64,000 nt of DNA from Ophiostoma sp. CBS 140.51 (taxonomy: Eukaryota > Ascomycota > Sordariomycetes > Ophiostomatales > Ophiostomataceae). The notes beneath the pieces were generated by a model. That model did no database searches and was not told the origin of the DNA. It was given only the letters and a program-made list of their open reading frames with translations. The position numbers were made by a program, and so were the translations under genes. Positions 35,851 to 44,626 of this stretch are shown one piece after another; within the stretch, counting starts at the first letter, position 1, and the number at the start of each line of letters is the position of its first letter. The stretch covers positions 124,001 through 188,000 of the forward strand of contig JANSLP010000025.1 of the NCBI GenBank assembly GCA_029298735.1, read 5' to 3'.

Positions 35851-38214
35851 CTATGCGGCCAGGTTCGGCCCGCCCGCACCGTCGTTATTGTCAGACAGCC
35901 GCTCCCGCTGCAGGATGACACGTTGGTTACAGATGTCAATAAACATCTCAAACCGCTGAATAACTTGGTCCTTTTCGTCGAGCTTCCGCTTGAGCTCGTC
36001 AATCTCCTTTTGCGAGTCCTCCTTCAGCTTCTTAATCTCGTCTTTGGCCTGTGCCAACTCGCGCCGCAGGTCGGTCCTGATGCGCTCCTCGGCCGTCGGC
36101 GGCGGCTTGCTGTATATGGCCGGGCGATTCTCTGCGATTGCCGTTGCCACCTTGCTCGGATTCCGTGTGATCGCGGCGCGGGCATTGTAAATGTCCCGCG
36201 GCAGCAATGGCACATGAGGGTTCTCGGTCTGCAGAATCTCAAGAGTTTGGCTCACACCGACGCCTGTAACCGAAGCGTTAGAACCACTTGCGCCTTCTGT
36301 GTTTGCTCCTTCAGTCTCTCCTGCCCCTTCTGCCTCTGCTCCAGTTCCTGCTCCTACGCCGGCACTTGCTGCTCCCTTTTTCAATGGGGTGGTTTTGGAT
36401 TTGGGCTTGGCTCGGGGCTTGGTAGTGGTAGTGGGGGTCGCAGCAGGTAACGCACCGTCGTCCTTCAGGGCCTTCACAGCTGCCACCATGTTGCTGTCCA
36501 ATTTCCGGGCGGCGGGGTGAAGCACAGGGCTCTCGCTAGGGCCATGGTTGTGGCTCAGGTGTGTCTTATCTGGCCGATACCGCACTGTCCATTGTGTCCG
36601 TTGTTCGATGGCGAAAAATCCGAATTGGCAGTCGCATTTTCGTGATGACGTCTTCCGCTTCCGCTGCTCGGGGCTTACCCGCCGAGGAGGCTTGCCTGCC
36701 CGGTCGCAAACAAAAAGAACCTTCTTCAACCCCGGCACCGTCTTCTTGGAACGACCAATCACAACAGCATAGCCCACCGATGTGCAGTACCCCAACACAA
36801 ACTTGTGCACGGCTTCTAGTGAAGGGAAACTGCCACCCTCAGGCGGGGCGGACATGAGTGCACCCATAGGCTGCCGCGGCACGAAGGGACCGTTGCCATC
36901 CGCGCTCTTATCGGCCTGGCCATCCGCCCCAGCTTCGTTTGACGGGCTGTCCACCTCCATTTCCTCTTCGTTGTGCTCCTCCTGTGCAGGGGGCGCCGCA
37001 ACGTCAGGTCTTGGTGGCGGGGGCGTCGGCGACGCATGCGGCGCCTTCTGGTGGGCTTGAACCGTCTTCTGCACCTGCAGTTGCTGGGCGGCTTGCTGGG
37101 CCTGTTGAGCTTGGGCTTGTGCCTGAGCCTGCGCCTGCGCTTGGGCTTGAGCCTGCGCCTGTGCCTGAGCTTGTGCCTGAGCCTGTGCCTGTGCTTGTGC
37201 CTGAGCCTGCGCCTGTGCTTGTGCCTGGGCTTGCGCCTGTGCTTGCGCCTGCGCGTGAGCCTGGGCTTGGGCTTGCTGCTGAGCTTGCTGGGCCTTTTGA
37301 GCCTTTTGTTGGGCCTGCTGCGACTGTTGCAACTGTTGCTGCTGCTGTTGGTGCTGGGCTTGCTGTTGTTGTTGCTGCTGCTGCTGCTGATGTTGCTGCT
37401 GCTGCTGATGCTGCTGCTGGACTTGATGCTGCACGTTATGCTGCACCTTTTGTGCCTGCTGAATATGCTGGGCAGGCGGGATGGGCGACTGCGACAGAGT
37501 TTGCGGGGTTAATGTTGTCGACGATGGTGGCTGCGAGTGTTGTGGCAGCTGGGAATGCGCTGTATGCTGCTGGTGCTGTTGGTGTTGTTGATGCTGGTTA
37601 TGCTGCACATGCTGGCTGTGTTGCGCGTGCTGATTGTGCTGCTGAGCATGCTGCTGGTGCTGTGCATGCTGCAGATGCTGTTGATGCTGAGCATGTTGTG
37701 GGTGTTGCTGATGCTGCTGATGTTGAACGTGCTGCTGCGCGTGTTGCGTATGTTGCTGATGCTGGGATTGCTGCGGCTGCTGCAGTTGATGGTGCTGCTG
37801 CTGGTGCTGCGACAACTGCTGATGCTGCGCGTGCTGCGAGTGCTGCTGTTGCGACCGCTGCTGCTGAGCCAACAACGAGCCATCCATCGTCTGCTGGTTC
37901 AGGGCCTGCGCCAGATAGTTAACCTGGTGCGGCTGCTGCATCTGGCGATTTCTAGGCACCGGAGCAGTCACCTGCGGCGGCGACGGACGAGGTCCGGCAT
38001 TTTGGAGGCTGGACAGCTGTACTGGTGGTGGTGGCTGCGAGTTGGCAAACATGTGGTGGGCATACGGCGACGAAGCCTGCTGCTGCTGGTGGAACGCTTG
38101 ATAAGGGCCACCATGCGAGAGGGATGTCGGCGGTTTGTTGGCCGTGGGATTCTGCTGCTGCGGAAAGCCACGCCGCATGCCATTGACACCGCTAAAGGAC
38201 AGTCCGTTAGACAT
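35851..38214 (-). CDS. Gln-rich protein with FAR1-like zinc-binding domain
   Basis: A 787-residue probable transcription regulator. Residues 1-110 are Pro/Gln/Ser-rich, about 110-225 are Gln/His-rich (HQQHQQH), and 225-300 include poly-Gln runs. Residues 311-371 are an almost pure Gln-Ala dipeptide repeat. About 465-570 resembles the FAR1/WRKY-GCM1-type DNA-binding domain found at the N-terminus of Mutator-like transposases and derived factors: FPSLEAVHKFVLGYCTSVGY, VLFVCDRAGKP, KCDCQFGFFAIEQ, HNHGPSESPVLHPAARKL, with the Cys, Cys and HNH ligands present. About 710-776 is a charged coiled coil (EEIKKLKED-like heptads), which suggests a dimer. No transposase catalytic domain follows, so this is a stand-alone factor rather than an intact element. 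DNA binding is inferred from the domain resemblance. The start is the first ATG of the frame. Confidence 0.82.
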   Translation of the reverse strand: MSNGLSFSGVNGMRRGFPQQQNPTANKPPTSLSHGGPYQAFHQQQQASSPYAHHMFANSQPPPPVQLSSLQNAGPRPSPPQVTAPVPRNRQMQQPHQVNYLAQALNQQTMDGSLLAQQQRSQQQHSQHAQHQQLSQHQQQHHQLQQPQQSQHQQHTQHAQQHVQHQQHQQHPQHAQHQQHLQHAQHQQHAQQHNQHAQHSQHVQHNQHQQHQQHQQHTAHSQLPQHSQPPSSTTLTPQTLSQSPIPPAQHIQQAQKVQHNVQHQVQQQHQQQQQHQQQQQQQQQQAQHQQQQQQLQQSQQAQQKAQKAQQAQQQAQAQAHAQAQAQAQAQAQAQAQAQAQAQAQAQAQAQAQAQAQAQAQAQAQAQAQAQQAQQAAQQLQVQKTVQAHQKAPHASPTPPPPRPDVAAPPAQEEHNEEEMEVDSPSNEAGADGQADKSADGNGPFVPRQPMGALMSAPPEGGSFPSLEAVHKFVLGYCTSVGYAVVIGRSKKTVPGLKKVLFVCDRAGKPPRRVSPEQRKRKTSSRKCDCQFGFFAIEQRTQWTVRYRPDKTHLSHNHGPSESPVLHPAARKLDSNMVAAVKALKDDGALPAATPTTTTKPRAKPKSKTTPLKKGAASAGVGAGTGAEAEGAGETEGANTEGASGSNASVTGVGVSQTLEILQTENPHVPLLPRDIYNARAAITRNPSKVATAIAENRPAIYSKPPPTAEERIRTDLRRELAQAKDEIKKLKEDSQKEIDELKRKLDEKDQVIQRFEMFIDICNQRVILQRERLSDNNDGAGGPNLAA
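37100..37275 (-). repeat. Gln-Ala dipeptide-coding repeat
   Basis: This in-frame stretch of the FAR1-like gene codes for about 29 alternating Gln and Ala residues. Codons vary (CAG/CAA with GCG/GCC/GCA/GCT), so it is not a simple microsatellite. It lies beside CAG-rich poly-Gln tracts at about 37300-37420. Confidence 0.85.
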
Positions 38215-41200
38215 GCTGGGCGAATCGAGAGGCGCGGTGTGATGCGTAGATATAGAGGGAGGTCGTGGTCAAGGTTGAGGTGTCGGATGAGATGGGGGCG
38301 TGCGAGTCCGAGAAAAGGAGAAGGATACACTCAAAGCCGCGAGGGGACACTCGACGGCCCAGAAGATGGCGATAGACAGCCGTCAACACGAAACGACGCG
38401 GTCGATGATGAAAGAAGAGTCAGGATGGATGGAAAAAGAGGTCAAAATCGTGTTTCGAGTCGAGAAAAATCGACCAGGGTACCCGGCTCTCCCGTCAGTC
38501 AGGCCACGAGCCCCAGCAGAGCGGACAGCGCGGCGGTCGACAGCAGAGAAAGCGAACGCGAGGCTCAAGATGCGTCTGGCTGCGGAGCACGCATTTGATG
38601 TTTCTCGATCTATGCAGATGTGTGTATTTTTTCGGCCGACGTTCGAGCCCTGGGACCCCTTGTTGCGTCTTGCACCAAACGGGCGGCGGGCGTGTGGATA
38701 GATGACGAGAAAGTGGGAGGGAGTGTGGATTGAAGAAAAATGGCAAGTCAGGAAGGAGGGAGGGCGGTCGTAGTGGAGGGAAGGGTGAGGGAAGGGAGGG
38801 CAGGAACGGACGAGGGAAATGGAACAGACAAGGGCAGGCAGGGAAGGAACAGGGAAGGAGGCGGGCAGGCAGGCACGCGTGCGGAGGCAGGAGAGACCCA
38901 AAAGAAAGGTCACAGGCGGCGCGTGAGGCAAGTGCGACTGGGAGAAAAAGTGAAAATAGCAAAAGTAGCAGCGAGGAAAGTAGCAACACAGCCTGAACAG
39001 CAAAAACTCCCAGAATACAGAGGGAGTGTGAGCAGAAAAGTAGCGTGGGAGGGTACAAAACGAACAACAGCGCTGTAACGGAGTGGCGTGCGGCACTGTG
39101 TACGAGGCCTGGACAGGGAGAAAAGTGGACAAATCAGAAAGGGGAACCAGGGGAATATGTTGGAAAACAGAGAGAAAAAGAAATTTTACTCACGCAAAAC
39201 AACCAAAACCAGGCACCAAGGCAGCAAATATGGAGGCGAGCAAGATGGGAAAGTGCGACAGAAAAGACAGCCAACTGACAGTGCGCATCTGTACTCGCAC
39301 CTTCCAGACACGGTGCTGACGGGAGAAAGTGGGGCTCTTTCCAGATGAAAGAAACGGTTGCACGAATCAGAAGAAGGAACCAACTGCCCTTTTGCCCCCA
39401 AAATACCCCAAAATACCATATCAAAAGAAAAACGCGCTACTAGAAAAGTGGGGCTTTCAGCCGATGAAGAAAGAACCAGACACGCCATCACAAATCAGCA
39501 AATCTAACAAATAGAAGGAGCAGCGGGCGACTTTAGGCTGCAAGGCAGATCATCTGTGAGATTAGGGACTCTTGGACTTTGGTGAGAGCCCTGTCTTGTG
39601 ACAAAGGAATGAGGAGTAGATAACAGAAGCGGTGAGTAAAGTATCCGGAAAGTAATACCGAGCGCATCTCTCCGTCTTCGCTGCGGAGAAGGCGGCAGAC
39701 AAAACACGTGTACGGTTTCTGGGCAGGTGTCTGTAACAGATACGGCTCAATTAGCGGGCGAAAATACAACAAAATGCAAGGATCGCTGCGTCGAATGGCA
39801 GGCGAGAAACAGAAGACTTCAGTAAGATACGAGCTGTAACTCGCCTGTCTCGCGAGCGTTGGTGGTTGGCCAGAGCCGCTGAGCTGGTGCTGGGGTAAGA
39901 GGCACGCATAGCGCTATCGGCACAAGCTGCATTAGGGCGCCGGGGCGCTGTTTTGAGAAGCACCCATCGGGGGTCTGGGGCTGTCGCTAGCGCGTCTTTG
40001 GGGGCTCGCACTGTCCGGCTAGACAAGGCCTGTATTGGCCCAGGCCTTAGCCCCGAGACCTTTCTGGACAAATCTTCCGCGTGCTCGGCAAAGTGCAGCA
40101 AAGAAAGTCACGGATGACGCGACCAATACGGAACAGTCATTGTCAATATCAGACTGGGTCGATATCATGTCTGTCTTTGCCAGTGCACATGATCACGCGA
40201 GAGCATGGCATCAAGGAGATATCGCAGTGATGAAAGTACCATGCAGAGGGCAGTACTTATGAGGAACAAAATCAATGATGAAAAAAGAAAAAAAAGAAGA
40301 GCTGAACACGGAAAAGAAACCCACCACAGGGAAAGAGAGTTGTACTTCGTAGTCTGCCCTCTGTACTGATTCGACCGTTGCATCTGTGGGAGAAACACAG
40401 AGAAGCAAATCTAAACGTTTGGTTGGACGACGTATCTATCGAGATGCTGTGTGAGGATGCACGAGAGCAGGCATAAAAGAAGCCAACAACGGCCGACAGA
40501 GTACTCCGTATTGTACAGGCTTTTGAATGACTTCAGGGGCAGAGGAAAATGCTACGCGTGCCAGGTGAATCACACACATCAAGTACACCGCCGCGCGATC
40601 AAACACAGACGGTGCAGCCCAAAGCTTTGCCGGAATCAAATCAAAAGCCCCTGGTGCCTGCGATCGATTTTCCGTTGTTTCTTGTTTCCTTGTTTTTCTG
40701 TAAGTATTGAGCAGCGCGGCAGAAGTTAAGGTGAGGTGTGTTCGTGGGATGAAGGATGGTAAATAGCCGAAATAACGCGGGCGTGGTTGATCGTGGTTTG
40801 TCATCGGACAGGCTGGGTTTCTCTTATTTAGACTTTCTTTCGTACATTCAAAAGGTCATTGTTTATTCTATATTACTATTTCGAGAACATTCCAATTTAT
40901 ATGATGAAGCGAATGTATTTATTTGATTATGATAAAAATCCTAGCCTCGACAAGTAAAGTAATTTTCTTCTTTTTTCTCTCTTTTTTCTCTTTTTTTCTT
41001 TCTTTTTTTTTCTTCTCTTTTTCTTTAAAAAAAAGCGTTTAAAAAATTGTCCTAAAAAATACATGGGGATAAAGGAATACTTCAGATCAATACTAGTCAC
41101 TTGACATGAAGTAGACTGCACAGTTTGAAACTCAAACCAAATTCACATCGTTACAAATGACTGTTGTATTAAAATGTAGCCGTTTGATTTTAGAGCCCGC

Positions 41201-41241
41201 GTAATAGGCTGGTATCATTGTATTGTCTCATATATACCCAC
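38215..41241. other. Intergenic region, FAR1-like gene promoter
   Basis: The left part is the promoter/leader of the FAR1-like gene. The plus strand is strongly purine-rich at 38720-38960. A GC-rich patch lies at about 39880-40090, and an AT-rich segment with a long pyrimidine tract at 40800-41220. Only short ORFs are present (the longest about 250 codons, antisense to purine-rich sequence at 38383-39132). No gene is recognised. Confidence 0.5.
40963..41026. repeat. 64-nt uninterrupted pyrimidine tract
   Basis: Only T and C occur across the whole interval, in TTTTTTCTC-like blocks. It lies about 220 bp downstream of the GCP4 stop codon. It could mark a 3' flank or a nucleosome-free element. 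No function is shown. Confidence 0.8.
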
Positions 41242-43875
41242 TCAACCACCCCAACTGCCGAAGTCGAGCTTCATCAACAGCCGGTCTAGACGTCCAACCC
41301 GCCGCGGCACATACGCCCCAGCCGCCCGCAGACCATCGCCGGCGAGACCGCCGTCTGTTCTGCCGCCAAAGTCTTCGTCGTCCTCTTCATCTTCCTCTTC
41401 CTCCTCCTCGCCCCGACCGTCTTCCTCTCCCTCCAAGTCACGAAGCACGCCAACGACAGAAAGCACGCCCTGCCGTACGCCGCGTTCAGCCGCCGCCAGA
41501 GCATCAAGGACATCGTGCTGCTCGCGATTGAGGTCCACGAATGCGTCGACAACACCCGCATCAGACTCAAGATCGAGTGCCAGCCACAGGGTCTGCAGTC
41601 GGTGCACAAGGGCGGCCATCTGGTCGACAGAAACAAGCAGGGCATACAGCGGTTCCGTCCAGTGCGAGCGGTCGAGCAGCAGCCGGCGCACCAGGCGGCG
41701 TAGGTAGCGACGATGTGCGGTGGCGAGGCTCTGAGGATCGTGGGAGGCGGCTAATGGGTCGTCCATACACAGGAAAGTGTTGTCTTCCTCGGCCATACCC
41801 TCGGTTAGCCAAATGTCCTCCTCCTCGTCATCGTCGTCCATGTCAACGTCTTCATCCTCTTCATCTTCCCCGTGCTTCTTTTGCTCGGCCTTTTTGGTTG
41901 GTTGGTTGACGCCCACCCCACGCATAGGCTCGTCTTTGCCGACGGTGAGCCACCGTTGGAAGCCGTCCCACAACTCCACAACGACATCCATCTGCAGGTA
42001 GTTTTCGATCTCGGCCAAAAAGAAGATAGCGGCGTTGGTCGTTGCCCACACGCTACGAAGCGCACCGGCCCGTGTAGTATAACGCTCTCGTAGCATCTGG
42101 ACCTGCTCAAGGCTGTGCCGCCCACGCCCACCGTAGGGAGGAGCTGGCGGTGGTGGGTGGTGCCGACGCAGTGAAGATAGTTTCCATAGGCCTGTCAAAC
42201 GGATGTGTGCGCGACGGATGGACAGCAAGTAAGCGTGAATGGCCGAGTACGACTGGAGGTCGGCTGCACTTAGGACGAGGTCCAGTGGGTAGGGGATCTG
42301 TAGCACAAGGGAGGCGGGAACCGAAAATAAGAGGTTCTGGAACGGTGTGGTCGCAATAGACGCCAACGTAGTGTGTCGTTGCCGTCCATTGCCTAGACTT
42401 CCGGCCACGCCTGGTGCACCAACTGATGGTGTCCGTGCTGCTGGCGTAGAAGTTGACGTAGTGGACTTCTCCAAGACAAGCCGCAGTGTCTCGCGCGCCA
42501 ACTCCATACCCTCATCTTCTTCCTCGCCCTGATCGGCGTTGGCATTGCGGCCGTGCATAGCGCCCAGCATTGCCCACGTCCGCGCCAGTACGGCCGCAAC
42601 CTCGCCGTCCTTGACAATCACGGCACTCATGCCACGGACACCACTGGCTGTCGTGGGCGGCGCGGCACCTGCACCATCGGACCGCTGCCAGCGGCTGCGC
42701 ATCGTCTCGTCTGCCTGCTCTACTAGGGCCATGGCAAACTCGCCGCGGCCCAACAAGTAAAAGTCGCGTAAGAGCTGCAGCATGTCGACCACTTTGGATG
42801 GTGGCAGCAGCTTACGTAATGCCGTACGCGATAACACGGTACGGATGTGTGTAATGGTGCGTGCAAAGGTGGCACCGTCCAGCGGGTACGTAAGCTTGGA
42901 CAGTTCTTGCAGCTGGGCCGACAGATGATAGTCACCTGTGGTGGTCATGGCGCTGTTGCCGACGATGCCGTCTCCGAGCCAGTGACTGGCCTTGGGTCCG
43001 TTGCTGCTCCTGCTGTCCGTCTTGGCACGCAGGTGGACGAGCGACCGCCCGATAAAGAGCATTGAAGCGGCCGTGGCCGGAGTGACGAAGGCTGGTAGAT
43101 GCTGGCTGACGCACACGTATTCGCCCGTCGTATCGGCTGTTGATGCCTCTTGCTGTACGAAGAAATCATCGCCGCCAAAGCTGGGCAGGCGACCATACAA
43201 AATCCATGCTGAGACCTGCTTGAGCCAGGCGGTCTCGGCTACGCGTACAAGACTGCGTGCTGTGCGCTCAATGTCCTCGTAACCAGTCTGGAGTTCTGCG
43301 CGGAGGTGGTTGATGAGCTGGGCGCCTGACGGCATGTCTGGGGACACTTTGACAGGTGATTTGGCGCTCGCTTTTGTGGAAGTTGTACTGCTTTCTGGCA
43401 GAATGTACTGGACGATAGCCCACAGCCACTCGAACCGCCGCGGCCAGTCCGAAAATGCACCGACGACAGCCGTCAGTGGAACGATATCGTAGGCGCCGAC
43501 GAGGGCTGGGTCGCGCTTCAGCACCGTGGCCTCGACGGCCAACACATCGCGCTGAAACGCAGCCAGATGAACTGATACAACGGCTGCAGCGACGGCACGG
43601 CATACAACGGACGGGTGTATGGCGGCAATGTGTGTGGCATGTTGGCGTAAGCGGATGTGGAGGTCGCTCAGGCGGGCGAGGTCGGAGAGTAGTGCGCGTT
43701 CGGAGGGCGAGAGTGCCGGTTCTGGGTTCGATGCCGTCCCGAGGCTCGGGGTACTCGAGGCACTGCCCTCTTGCGCGCTGGGATTGCCATGACGGGATGG
43801 GCCGTCAGGCCGGAGCAGCGGCGAGCTGTGGCCGGAGAGGGAGAGGAGGATTTCGTGGAGCATGAGCTGGGACAT
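41242..43875 (-). CDS. GCP4: Gamma-tubulin complex component 4
   Basis: An 877-residue member of the Spc97/Spc98 (GCP) family, closest to GCP4 (fission yeast Gfh1). GCP4 helps build the gamma-tubulin ring complex at spindle pole bodies and other organising centres, where it holds gamma-tubulin for nucleation (known for the family). The N-terminus MSQLMLHEILLSLSGH is the GCP4 opening. GRIP1-type segments follow: YDIVPLTAVVGAFSDWPRRF and ASAWILYG-like WLKQVSAWILYGRLPSF. The C-terminal gamma-tubulin-binding half includes YPLDLVLSAADLQSYSAIHAYL, WATTNAAIFFLAEIENYLQMDV and LATAHRRYLRRLVRRLL. A highly acidic insert (EDEEDEDVDMDDDDEEED, about 668-690) separates two helical parts, and the C-terminal tail is Glu/Asp-rich. 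It is longer than human GCP4 (about 667) because of these insertions. Single exon; the start is the first ATG. Confidence 0.92.
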   Translation of the reverse strand: MSQLMLHEILLSLSGHSSPLLRPDGPSRHGNPSAQEGSASSTPSLGTASNPEPALSPSERALLSDLARLSDLHIRLRQHATHIAAIHPSVVCRAVAAAVVSVHLAAFQRDVLAVEATVLKRDPALVGAYDIVPLTAVVGAFSDWPRRFEWLWAIVQYILPESSTTSTKASAKSPVKVSPDMPSGAQLINHLRAELQTGYEDIERTARSLVRVAETAWLKQVSAWILYGRLPSFGGDDFFVQQEASTADTTGEYVCVSQHLPAFVTPATAASMLFIGRSLVHLRAKTDSRSSNGPKASHWLGDGIVGNSAMTTTGDYHLSAQLQELSKLTYPLDGATFARTITHIRTVLSRTALRKLLPPSKVVDMLQLLRDFYLLGRGEFAMALVEQADETMRSRWQRSDGAGAAPPTTASGVRGMSAVIVKDGEVAAVLARTWAMLGAMHGRNANADQGEEEDEGMELARETLRLVLEKSTTSTSTPAARTPSVGAPGVAGSLGNGRQRHTTLASIATTPFQNLLFSVPASLVLQIPYPLDLVLSAADLQSYSAIHAYLLSIRRAHIRLTGLWKLSSLRRHHPPPPAPPYGGRGRHSLEQVQMLRERYTTRAGALRSVWATTNAAIFFLAEIENYLQMDVVVELWDGFQRWLTVGKDEPMRGVGVNQPTKKAEQKKHGEDEEDEDVDMDDDDEEEDIWLTEGMAEEDNTFLCMDDPLAASHDPQSLATAHRRYLRRLVRRLLLDRSHWTEPLYALLVSVDQMAALVHRLQTLWLALDLESDAGVVDAFVDLNREQHDVLDALAAAERGVRQGVLSVVGVLRDLEGEEDGRGEEEEEEDEEDDEDFGGRTDGGLAGDGLRAAGAYVPRRVGRLDRLLMKLDFGSWGG

Positions 43876-44626
43876 AGTCAGTAGGCGGTGGAAGATTTAA
43901 GAAGCCTGGAGAGGAGAGACGCACTGAGGCTTGTCTTTGAAGTCGTGGGCTAGCAAGATCAGACAGCCGAGCAGCTCAAAGCGGCACATGAACACGGAGA
44001 TGCAGTGTGTGGGGATGCGATGGACGTCCGTGGCATGCGACGATTGTAGATGGTGTGGTTAGAAGTTTAGGGGGTTGTCGGTGAGGGAGAGGCATAAAGC
44101 ATCGTGGCCTGATAGAGAGTCGTCAATTGGGTACCCCTTTAGGTCAATAGTCGAGATGTCCTCAGCCTTGTCGTCGGATCGGGCAGGCGCAGAGAGAGTG
44201 CGGCTCAAGAAGGAAGTCGCAAGTGTCGCTCGAGAATGCAACGATTTAGTATCTTTATCGGGCAGGCGCGTCCGATGCAATGGAGGGGCATGAGACGCGT
44301 TTCACCATACAAAGGTCGCTGTAGCGGGCAGTCGGCCCCTGCCGCTGTGGGGTAGCCTCACTAAAACGTGCTAAAGCAATCACAAAAGGCAAACACTTTA
44401 CAATCATTTTCTATTTTAATAAACTCATTTCTGTCGTATTTTCTTTAAGAAAGAACTATTAGTATTTCGTACAAGGGGCCTACAAATATAGGTGTCGAGA
44501 TATAAAGAACAAAGATAACGACCTAAAACCTAACCGATATAGCACCGAATATTTTGAGCCTGCCCATAAATTGAGCACTTCTTAAGAGTTTCACCTGAAC
44601 TTGACTTCAGACCTCACGGGCCTCAC
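43876..44626. other. Intergenic region, GCP4 promoter
   Basis: The interval contains the GCP4 leader and promoter and the 3' flank of the senescence-domain gene. It is AT-rich at 44390-44580. A GC-rich patch at about 44320-44365 contains CCCCTGCCGCTGTGGGG. No RNA gene is seen. Confidence 0.5.

Noticed and set aside
36939..38598. Plus-strand Ala/Val- or Leu-rich ORFs (327 and 353 codons)
   Set aside because: They are other-frame readings of the Gln-coding CAG/GCN repeats of the FAR1-like gene. The Leu-rich runs are simply CTG repeats.
38383..39132. 249-codon minus-strand ORF
   Set aside because: It reads the pyrimidine strand of a purine-rich promoter region, where stop codons are rare. The product is Ser/Pro/Phe/Leu low complexity.
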